Assembly (NCBI GenBank): GCA_038101125.1
Contig: JAYNVZ010000024.1
Location: forward strand, 1 to 16,955
Origin: GCA-2698665 sp038101125
GTDB taxonomy: Bacteria > Pseudomonadota > Gammaproteobacteria > GCA-002705445 > GCA-002716945
Length of the DNA stretch: 16,955 bases
Reading direction: 5' to 3'
The position numbers and the translations under genes are program-made. Below, piece by piece: positions 7,232 through 13,521 of the stretch. How positions within the stretch are numbered: position 1 is the first letter of the stretch; each line of letters starts with the position of its first letter. A model generated the notes under the pieces. That model saw only the letters and a list, made by a program, of their open reading frames with translations. It was not told where the DNA came from and did not search any database.

Positions 7232-7926
7232 AATCAAGTTCAGCTAATGTATTGATTGTGATATGTATTCCTTTATGCTTATATGCTCTTAGTTGTTTAT
7301 CTTCAACTAATTGATTTATTACAGAAATTAATTTCTTTTTTCTGTTGAGTAGATCTTTCATCGAATGATTAAAATAAAAATAACCTATGTTTATAGAGTC
7401 GTGTTGGGTTTGTTTTTGTTTTAATTTTATNNNNNNNNNNGTTTAGGATTGGTTTTTCTTTAAATGATCTAACTAAACCCTCGCTGTTAATCTCTAGCAA
7501 CCCGAAAGGTATCGAAACAGGATAGGAGGTCACTGTTACACAGCTAGGTTTTTCTTTATGATATTTTATTAGTTTTCTAATATTCACATTTGAAATAGTG
7601 TCCCCATAGCATAATATAAAATCATCTTTGAGAGATTTCATGCAATCTTTTATTCTATATAATATATCTACATCACCGGAATTTATAATTGTATAATCAA
7701 TTTTTTTGAATGATTTTCTCATAAACTCTTCAATTTTTATAGACTTATATCCTGTAGCAATATAAAACTTTTTAATGCCTGATTTTAGTAAATGATTAAT
7801 TACATGATATAAAATTGGATGACCATCAATTTCTATTAATGGCTTTGGTTTATCATTGGTTAGAGGTCTTAAACGCATTCCTTTGCCGCCACATAATATA
7901 ATAGCTGCTGGTATTTTATTTTTCAT
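7197..7926 (-). CDS. Sugar-1-phosphate nucleotidyltransferase (RfbF-like), interrupted by an assembly artefact
   Basis: Catalyses NTP plus sugar-1-phosphate to NDP-sugar. The N-terminal part (7926-7441, 162 codons) has GGKGMRLRPLT (13-23), KPKPL (26-30), a metal-binding CYGD near 108-111 and FGLLEIN...SFKEKPILN. The C-terminal part (from 7400 to the TAA at 7199-7197) is in another frame relative to the Ns and reads DSINIGYFYFNHSM...HITINTLAELDYAKENISKIYK. A false join at 7401-7440 separates them: deleting those 40 bases fuses ...KPILN to DSINIGYF... in one frame, giving about 229 residues, as expected for the family. The ATG at 7926 is chosen over ATG 7932 because AGAAGG sits at ideal spacing. 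It overlaps wzy by 11 bp and the dehydratase gene by about 35 bp. The following dehydratase-like gene suggests glucose-1-phosphate cytidylyltransferase activity, but the base specificity is inferred. Confidence 0.8.
7401..7440. other. Probable false scaffold join: 10 Ns plus error-rich duplicate of adjacent 30 bp
   Basis: Ten Ns occupy 7431-7440. The 30 bases at 7401-7430 align to the 30 bases at 7441-7470 without indels at 21 of 30 positions, codon for codon in the same coding frame (SFKEKPILN against KLKQKQTQH). Removing 7401-7440 restores one open frame and the family-typical KPILN-DSINIGYF junction. The sequence therefore looks like two overlapping contigs, one with a poor-quality end, joined with a placeholder gap rather than merged. 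Confidence 0.75.
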
Positions 7927-9223
7927 CCACATAGCCTTCTGATAAATATACTTTATATAAAGAATATGCCATAAATACCATAAACAATTTAGATATATTT
8001 GGCGGATAGTGCAGCATAGATAAAAAAAATATTATTGGAATTGCATAATATAATTTATCAGATGTGAATATTTTTGCAAATGGATAGATTAGGAATATAA
8101 ATAACGCAAAAATAAAGCCAATTAAGCCATATTGCTCGACAAAAGTTAATAAATAGTAATCCGAAGTTAGGTATTGATAATCAGAAATCACCATTGATGA
8201 TGTGTCTTGGAATAATGAGTAAGTTATTCCCTTGCCAGCTAGAATATTTTCTGGGTTAGTTGTAAAATATGTTAGAAAATTATTTAGTGACCCACCTGTT
8301 ATAAATCTTTCTGGAGCACTCTCTTCTGCTACGCTTGTTAAAAGTATGAAGTAACCATATATTGATCCAACAAATTTTGTAAACTTTGGATAATCAGTTT
8401 CAAGATTTAAATCTATGATGTATGCATAGAAAGATATCGTGAATACTATGATAATGAATATTGATATTAGAGAAAATATAAGCATTAGGTGGTGTTTTTT
8501 TTGAATCATATAAATAAATGCATAAAAAAGCAAAATTATATATGCACTTTTTGACGTGCTCGCTATTATTGCTATAATGCATAAAATTGACCAAAAATTT
8601 TCTTTTTTATCTAAAAGATAAACTAATGTAATAACGTGAAAAATACCCAACAATTGTGGCGAGCCTATTAATCCCCAGACTCTATACATGCCTAAGCTCT
8701 TAACACCAATCAAGTTCTCTGATACAACACCTGAATTAGCATAACTAATCTCAAACAAATATCGGAATCCAAGTAGGGAAAAGACTTGTTCAAAAATTGT
8801 ATACAATATAGCAAACTTTATTAATCCGACTAGGAAAATCTCAAAATTAATTTTATTTTTATAATATATAGGGATAAATATTAATGGTAATAAGTAACCT
8901 AATGTAGATAATCTAAATTCTAATAAATTATAATAAAAGATATCAAAAAATGAATACTGGAGTTCTAGGGGTCTAAATATTGATGCAGTAATTAGATGTA
9001 GTATAAGATAAAACAAGAATGAGTAATATATTAATTCATTATTTGAAAAACTCTTTTTTGTCTGAACTAAATAGATGGTTGAGAAAAATAACATTAGAAC
9101 TATCAAAAAAGATTCAAAAAGAGCTGCGATAGTGGGAGATAAACTCCTAGCAAGATTTCCTAACAGAAGGAATGTCATGCTAACCTTAAGCAGAAAATAA
9201 TAGTTAATATTAATAGAAGTCAT
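7916..9223 (-). CDS. wzy: O-antigen polymerase (Wzy-like)
   Basis: A 435-residue hydrophobic protein with about ten to twelve predicted membrane segments. A large hydrophilic loop lies in the C-terminal half (about residues 280-360, containing SAPERFITGGSLNNFLTYF and ILAGKGITYSLF), followed by EQYGLIGF near 369-376 and further membrane helices. This topology, with a periplasmic loop flanked by helices and an EQYG-L-GF-type motif, is typical of O-antigen ligase/polymerase-family proteins. Sequence identity between Wzy proteins is low, so topology and position next to wzz carry the assignment. It would join repeat units at the periplasmic face of the inner membrane. WaaL ligase is the main alternative, but the neighbour Wzz favours Wzy. 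The ATG lies 14 bp inside the upstream deacetylase gene and has a strong AAAGGG site in front of it. Confidence 0.78.
   Translation of the reverse strand: MTSININYYFLLKVSMTFLLLGNLARSLSPTIAALFESFLIVLMLFFSTIYLVQTKKSFSNNELIYYSFLFYLILHLITASIFRPLELQYSFFDIFYYNLLEFRLSTLGYLLPLIFIPIYYKNKINFEIFLVGLIKFAILYTIFEQVFSLLGFRYLFEISYANSGVVSENLIGVKSLGMYRVWGLIGSPQLLGIFHVITLVYLLDKKENFWSILCIIAIIASTSKSAYIILLFYAFIYMIQKKHHLMLIFSLISIFIIIVFTISFYAYIIDLNLETDYPKFTKFVGSIYGYFILLTSVAEESAPERFITGGSLNNFLTYFTTNPENILAGKGITYSLFQDTSSMVISDYQYLTSDYYLLTFVEQYGLIGFIFALFIFLIYPFAKIFTSDKLYYAIPIIFFLSMLHYPPNISKLFMVFMAYSLYKVYLSEGYVDEK
7935..7940 (-). promoter_or_regulatory. Ribosome binding site deciding the nucleotidyltransferase start
   Basis: AGAAGG lies eight bases before the ATG at 7926 but only two before the in-frame ATG at 7932. 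This makes 7926 the likely start and the protein begin MKNKIPAAIILCGG. The site lies within the last codons of wzy, so translation is probably coupled. Confidence 0.7.
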
Positions 9224-9938
9224 AGTACCCTTTAATTTTTTTTGACAACTCTTTCAATTTGTCAGAAGCTATCACTTCAATCCTTCTCATTTTAAATGGA
9301 TGGGTATTTATATTGTTGAAACCTTTAATACTTGAAGCTGCAGAAACATAGCCAAGTTCTTTGGCTATTGATATTGTATCTTGATCAAATGATCCATGAG
9401 GATATGATAAAGTATTTACATCTTTGTCAATCAAATCTCCTAATACTGTTTTACTTTTTTGTAGCTCAATTTTCTGTTGCGTCTTATCAAGTGTTTTTAA
9501 TTTTCTATGGCTATAGCCATGCGTTCCAATTATACATTCATTTAATAGAGATATATCTTTAACATCTTTTGAAGATAAATAATCATTTTTATCTAAATGT
9601 CCAGGACTTATATATAATGTGAAAGGTATATTCTTTTTTGTCAAAATATCTACTGCATTTAGTGTGTCTTTGTATCCATCATCAATAGTTACAGATATAT
9701 TAATTTCATTAGAGTCAGTATTATTAATATGGGTTATCTCGTAATTATCAGTTACATATTCCATATGTTGAATAAATTTTTTTATATCTATGCTTATACC
9801 ATATGTATCATGTTTTAGATTTGATCCAAATGCATGGTATATTAATGCCCTATTCCCTCGTTCGCTATATTTCTTAATAAGATGATAATATATTTCACCT
9901 AATAAATACTTAGAAGATTTCTTTAAGAGATTATACAT
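9210..9938 (-). CDS. NodB-type polysaccharide deacetylase (carbohydrate esterase 4), small and without signal peptide
   Basis: A 242-residue CE4-family protein. Motif 1 is TIDDG (84-88; Asp86 as likely base and Asp87 as metal ligand), motif 2 is THGYSH (139-144; His140 and His144 as metal ligands) and motif 3 is the SYPHGSFD region (178-185). The metal-binding Asp-His-His set is therefore intact and the enzyme is probably active in removing an N-acetyl (or N-formyl) group. The N-terminus lacks a hydrophobic signal segment, so it is expected in the cytoplasm, acting on a nucleotide sugar or lipid-linked sugar rather than on finished polymer. It lies 28 bp downstream of wzz and overlaps wzy by 14 bp. 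No clear ribosome site is seen in front of its ATG. Its substrate is unknown; deacetylation of a sugar intermediate in this locus is an inference from position. Confidence 0.82.
   Translation of the reverse strand: MYNLLKKSSKYLLGEIYYHLIKKYSERGNRALIYHAFGSNLKHDTYGISIDIKKFIQHMEYVTDNYEITHINNTDSNEINISVTIDDGYKDTLNAVDILTKKNIPFTLYISPGHLDKNDYLSSKDVKDISLLNECIIGTHGYSHRKLKTLDKTQQKIELQKSKTVLGDLIDKDVNTLSYPHGSFDQDTISIAKELGYVSAASSIKGFNNINTHPFKMRRIEVIASDKLKELSKKIKGYYDFY
9228..9233 (-). promoter_or_regulatory. Ribosome binding site of wzy
   Basis: AAAGGG is followed by TACT and the ATG at 9223. The site is inside the 3' end of the deacetylase gene, where it also encodes Lys-Gly, and it fixes the wzy start despite the 14 bp gene overlap. 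Confidence 0.65.
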
Positions 9939-9966
9939 TTATATTAAGCGGTATTAGATAAGATTT

Positions 9967-11016
9967 TTATTTATTATCTTCTCTTCTTACTATCATCAAA
10001 TAAAGCAAGTAAAAGAATGAAATAAATACACCGATTATGCCGCCCATCAACACAATGATTTTTCTTTTTGGAGTAAATCTCATTGTTGGAGGATTTGCAG
10101 GTTGATCAATTTGAGCTGACTTAACATCAAATGAATTAACACCAATATTTTTTAAACCTTCAGCTTTTTGCTCTAAAGCCCTTAAGCCAGGGATAAATGC
10201 TTCAAATGATTCTCTACTAGTGAGCACATCAATTTCTGCACGTAGTGATTTTGTCCCATATAGGTATAGAGGTGTATCAGATGAAATATTTTTATCGCCA
10301 CTCAATACAACATTCTGAGAATTAGTTGTGTCAGCAACTCTATCAACTATATTTAATTTTTTTGCTATTGAAAATGCCTCTTCTAATCTTTTTATTCTAT
10401 CTTGGGTAATTTTTTTAGCAAGAAGGCGCTTCCCATCAATTTCTGCAATCAAAGAGTTTCTGGTAGTACTTATTAATTGATTTACACCCTCTGTAAAATC
10501 TTCTGCTGTTTTTCGATTCACCATATCAATATATTCATTAAGTATCGATGCGGCTCGTTGTGGATCTGTATCTATGTATGATATTGTTAGAAACGATTGT
10601 GACCTTATATCTCTTGAGGTTGTTTTTGATGAGAGTTCGAAAGACAAGTTTTTATGAAAGTTATTTTCAAAAGAAAGATCCTTATTAGGCTCATCGAATA
10701 ACTTTACTGCATTATCGAAGAAGTATTCTCTCTGAAATTTTCTTGACTGAATATTTCTAATAAAAGAAGTATAAATGTCATTTGGTTTCAAAGGCACTTC
10801 TTGGCTAAGTAAATCACCATCTGAATCAACGACGTTTAATGGTTGTATATATTTTGTTTGTGGTGGCAAAATATAAGCATGTGCCTTGTAATAATTTGTA
10901 GCGGTTAGAGAATATATTATAGAGATTATAACGGCCGATGCTATAATGCCGAAAACAATATTTTTGCTCTCTACTAATAGTTTTATAAAATGATTAATAT
11001 CTAGATCTTCTTTCAT
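9967..11016 (-). CDS. wzz: Wzz-type O-antigen chain-length regulator (polysaccharide co-polymerase)
   Basis: A 349-residue protein with the classic co-polymerase layout. It has a short cytoplasmic N-terminus, a first membrane helix at about 19-37, a long periplasmic domain rich in charged residues and predicted helix (a long amphipathic stretch near 190-225), and a second helix at about 320-343. The Pro-rich lead-in (PANPPTMRFTPKRK) before the second helix is typical of Wzz proteins. No cytoplasmic kinase domain follows, which separates it from Wzc-type proteins. Wzz oligomers in the inner membrane set the modal length made by Wzy, which is encoded two genes downstream. A candidate promoter precedes it in the 83 bp gap. 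The larger-than-usual length (about 350 rather than 325) matches FepE-like or marine Wzz variants. Confidence 0.87.
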   Translation of the reverse strand: MKEDLDINHFIKLLVESKNIVFGIIASAVIISIIYSLTATNYYKAHAYILPPQTKYIQPLNVVDSDGDLLSQEVPLKPNDIYTSFIRNIQSRKFQREYFFDNAVKLFDEPNKDLSFENNFHKNLSFELSSKTTSRDIRSQSFLTISYIDTDPQRAASILNEYIDMVNRKTAEDFTEGVNQLISTTRNSLIAEIDGKRLLAKKITQDRIKRLEEAFSIAKKLNIVDRVADTTNSQNVVLSGDKNISSDTPLYLYGTKSLRAEIDVLTSRESFEAFIPGLRALEQKAEGLKNIGVNSFDVKSAQIDQPANPPTMRFTPKRKIIVLMGGIIGVFISFFYLLYLMIVRREDNK

Positions 11017-11049
11017 ATTTTAACTTATTCATAACTCAGTATATCAGTC

Positions 11050-11078
11050 ATAATAGCTTCATCAACTAGTTTGTGCAA
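11050..11078 (-). promoter_or_regulatory. Candidate sigma-70 promoter upstream of wzz
   Basis: On the minus strand TTGCAC (11078-11073) and TATTAT (11055-11050) are separated by exactly 17 bases, close to the sigma-70 consensus. This lies in the only intergenic space of more than 30 bp in the window (11017-11099). Transcription would start about 7 bp later and give a short leader of about 27 bases before the wzz ATG at 11016. No terminator hairpin is seen between ptmE and wzz, so read-through from the upstream module is also likely. Confidence 0.45.
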
Positions 11079-11099
11079 TATAAGAAAAGATGTGTCTCA

Positions 11100-12125
11100 T
11101 TAGTTATCTTTATTTGCTTTTTCAAAATCTTTATGACTTCCTATATCTATCCATTGTTCATGTAATGGAAAAACTGCTGTAGATTTTTTGTTTATATAAT
11201 TCATCAACAAGTCAGTCATATCAAATTTTCCCTCAGTTTGAATAGATTTAATCACACTAGGTTCAATTACATATATACCAGCATTTATAAAATATTTTTT
11301 GATTGGTTTTTCATGAAGACCAATTAATCCGCCATCTTTTATATCTAAAGTGCCATACTCAAGGGGTATCTCATACTTAGCGCTACATACTGTAATTTCT
11401 TTTTTTGATTTAACATGAAAATCTAGTAATCTATCATAGTCAATAGATGTCAAGACATCGCCATTAATTAATATCACTGGTAAATTATTAGAATATTTTT
11501 CAAATAATTTTAGGCAGCCTGCTGTGCCAAGCGGAGTTGATTCCTCAAGATATGTTATATTTGCACTAAATTCTTTACCATCCTGAAAATAGTTCAATAT
11601 ATGGTCTGCTTTATATAAAACTGATATATATATGTCGCTCAAACCATAGGATACTAGGCTATCAACAATCCTATGCATAATTGGCTTCTCTTTAATCATC
11701 AGTAATGGCTTTGGAGTCTTAAGAGTGAGAGGCTCAAGACGAGTTCCTTTGCCTCCAGCCATCACTATAACTTGGTTATTCATAGCTCGATGAGTTTTTA
11801 AACTCGATTCCAAGCCAATTATTTTTTTTTCGTTGTCTACTATTACAACAGATACTTTATCAACAGCGATTAACCTATTAATTTTATCGAACTCATCTTT
11901 ATGAGCGCATTTTGGAGATTTATTCATTATGTCTATACATTTTGTAGTCAATGTTGCTTCTTTCAATAATGCCCTTCTAATATCTCCATCTGTTATAGTT
12001 CCAAGGAGTTCTTTTTTGTCATTTACAATCATGATCAATTTAATTTCGCATTTATTTAAATTTTTAATAGCATCAGCCATCACAGAATCAAAAGACAACA
12101 TGTTTTTTTGTATAAATTTTTCCAT
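11100..12125 (-). CDS. ptmE: PtmE-like CBS-domain sugar nucleotidyltransferase
   Basis: A 341-residue protein made of an N-terminal CBS-domain pair (about 1-112, including LLGTITDGDIRRALL at 40-54) and a C-terminal nucleotidyltransferase domain. The latter starts at VMAGGKGTRLEPLTLKTPKP (121-140), continues through INGD near 219-222, and ends EQWIDIGSHKDFEKA. This domain order is that of Campylobacter PtmE, a glucosamine-1-phosphate guanylyltransferase that provides the GDP-linked precursor used by LegB in legionaminic acid synthesis. The CBS pair may bind a nucleotide as a regulator. Its ATG comes 5 bp after the hisH-like stop, and LegB lies at the left edge of the window. GTP specificity is inherited from the family, not visible directly. 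It is clearly distinct from the RfbF-like enzyme at 7197-7926, which lacks CBS domains. Confidence 0.85.
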   Translation of the reverse strand: MEKFIQKNMLSFDSVMADAIKNLNKCEIKLIMIVNDKKELLGTITDGDIRRALLKEATLTTKCIDIMNKSPKCAHKDEFDKINRLIAVDKVSVVIVDNEKKIIGLESSLKTHRAMNNQVIVMAGGKGTRLEPLTLKTPKPLLMIKEKPIMHRIVDSLVSYGLSDIYISVLYKADHILNYFQDGKEFSANITYLEESTPLGTAGCLKLFEKYSNNLPVILINGDVLTSIDYDRLLDFHVKSKKEITVCSAKYEIPLEYGTLDIKDGGLIGLHEKPIKKYFINAGIYVIEPSVIKSIQTEGKFDMTDLLMNYINKKSTAVFPLHEQWIDIGSHKDFEKANKDN

Positions 12126-12130
12126 AATAT

Positions 12131-12757
12131 TTATAAATTAGAAAAATTAGTTAATAGTTTTAATCCATTTTCGCCGCTTTTTTCGGGGTGAAACTGACAG
12201 CCAAAACTATTATTGTGCTGGACGATAGAGATAATATCTATACCATTATAATCACAGACTGCAATAGCATCTGAAGGATTTTCAATATTAGCCATATATG
12301 AATGAACAAAATATGTTGCTGTTCCATCGGCAATATTCTTAAGAAGGTTGCTGTTATGATTTTTTAAGATATTTTTATTCCACCCAATATGAGGGATTTT
12401 ATGCTTAGTGTGGTCTTTACCTATATTTGGTATTTTTTGTATATCACCTTTAATTACTCCTAAACCCGTATGCTCGCCAAATTCGTAACTTTTTTCAAAC
12501 ATCATTTGCATACCTAGACATATTCCCAAAAATGGTTTCCCTGCGCTTATATGATTCTTGATTGGAATGATTAATTTCTTTAATGATAGTTGAGACATTC
12601 CATTATTGAAAGATCCTACGCCAGGCAAAACAAGATGGTCATTAATTTTATCATCAGTATCATTAACTACATTAATGTTCATTCCAATATACTTAAATGC
12701 CTGACAAACATTATAGATATTAGATAGTCCTGAATCAATTATGCTTATTTGTTTCAT
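12131..12757 (-). CDS. hisH: HisH-like glutamine amidotransferase (ammonia supply for sugar amidination)
   Basis: A 208-residue class I glutamine amidotransferase. It has the oxyanion-strand PGVGSF (45-50), the nucleophile region FLGICLGMQ with Cys80, IGWN at 124-127, and the catalytic His190 and Glu192 (QFHPEKSGENG), so the triad is complete. It would hydrolyse glutamine and pass ammonia to the HisF-like partner encoded just upstream. It is not part of a histidine operon: it lies between hisF-like and ptmE-like genes, next to a WbpG-type enzyme. The known HisH2/HisF2/WbpG arrangement in polysaccharide loci makes an acetamidino sugar. The start lies 23 bp within the hisF-like gene, supported by AGAGAG at 12767-12762. 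Confidence 0.88.
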   Translation of the reverse strand: MKQISIIDSGLSNIYNVCQAFKYIGMNINVVNDTDDKINDHLVLPGVGSFNNGMSQLSLKKLIIPIKNHISAGKPFLGICLGMQMMFEKSYEFGEHTGLGVIKGDIQKIPNIGKDHTKHKIPHIGWNKNILKNHNSNLLKNIADGTATYFVHSYMANIENPSDAIAVCDYNGIDIISIVQHNNSFGCQFHPEKSGENGLKLLTNFSNL

Positions 12758-13517
12758 TGTACTCTCTAACTTTTATATTATGTTCTAAGAATACCTTACG
12801 TATCTCATGTAACGTATATTTCTTATAGTGAAGAATATTTGCTATAGCTACTGCATCTGCTTTAGATTGATTAATCACTTTAACGCCATCTAATGGTGAA
12901 CCCATACCTCCAGAGGCAATAACAGGTATGTTTACAATTGATGATATATTCTCTATTAATTGATCATCAAAACCTTTACAAGTTCCCTCCATATCAATTG
13001 ACGTAATTAAAATTTCTCCAGCACCAAATTTCTCAACTTGCTCTGCCCATTGGATGGCATCAATATTGGTTTTTTCTCTTCCATTTTCCACCATAACTTC
13101 CCATGATGATCCATTTTGTTTAGCCTCAATAGAAGCAACTATACATTGTGAACCAAAACGTCGTGAGGCTCTTGTAATAAATTCTGGATCTTTGGTAATT
13201 GCAGTATTAATCGCAACTTTCTCAGCGCCAGATCTTAAAATCTCATCGATATCATCGAGATTCTTAATGCCGCCGCCAACTGTAATCGGTATAAATATAT
13301 CTTTAACAGTAGATTTTATTATGTTGTGAAGGTTGTTTCTACCATATAAGCTGGCAACAACATCCATGTATATAATTTCATCAGCCCCATTGTTGTAGTA
13401 CAGCTTTGCAAAATCATTAGGGTTTCCCATGACTCGTAAGCCTTCAAGATGAATACCTTTGATTAGGTTTTGACCTTTAATGTCTAATCTTGGAATAATT
13501 CTTATATTACTAGACAA
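12735..13517 (-). CDS. hisF: HisF-like (beta-alpha)8 barrel protein of the sugar-amidation type
   Basis: A 260-residue TIM-barrel HisF paralogue. IIPRLDIKG carries Asp12 (equivalent to catalytic Asp11 of Thermotoga HisF). VASIEAK has Glu131 where HisF has its second catalytic Asp (Asp130), and TSIDMEGT retains Asp175 (equivalent to Asp176). The phosphate-binding loops TVGGGIKN (79-86) and IASGGMG are present. The Glu for Asp exchange fits a protein that has given up imidazole glycerol phosphate synthesis but keeps the barrel as an ammonia conduit from HisH to the amidotransferase. The start is probably TTG at 13517, 4 bp after the amidotransferase stop; no ATG or GTG sits at the right distance from the first strand. 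It overlaps the hisH-like gene by 23 bp. Neighbours argue strongly against a role in histidine synthesis. Confidence 0.87.
   Translation of the reverse strand: MSSNIRIIPRLDIKGQNLIKGIHLEGLRVMGNPNDFAKLYYNNGADEIIYMDVVASLYGRNNLHNIIKSTVKDIFIPITVGGGIKNLDDIDEILRSGAEKVAINTAITKDPEFITRASRRFGSQCIVASIEAKQNGSSWEVMVENGREKTNIDAIQWAEQVEKFGAGEILITSIDMEGTCKGFDDQLIENISSIVNIPVIASGGMGSPLDGVKVINQSKADAVAIANILHYKKYTLHEIRKVFLEHNIKVREYNETNKHN
12762..12767 (-). promoter_or_regulatory. Ribosome binding site of the hisH-like gene
   Basis: AGAGAG is followed by TACA and the ATG at 12757. It supports a start that overlaps the end of the hisF-like gene by 23 bp. Confidence 0.6.
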
Positions 13518-13521
13518 TATT

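Noticed and set aside
7369..7430. Genuine frameshift or pseudogene in the nucleotidyltransferase
   Set aside because: The frame change coincides with the N run and with an imperfect duplicate of adjacent sequence; removal restores an intact family-length protein.
9948..9953. GCGGTA resembling the core of an ops/RfaH element between wzz and the deacetylase gene
   Set aside because: It is on the plus strand, opposite to transcription, lies within an operon rather than at its head, and matches only six bases.
12131..13517. Histidine biosynthesis operon
   Set aside because: Only HisF- and HisH-like genes are present, beside a WbpG-type amidotransferase and PtmE, and the HisF catalytic Asp130 equivalent is Glu; sugar amidination fits better.
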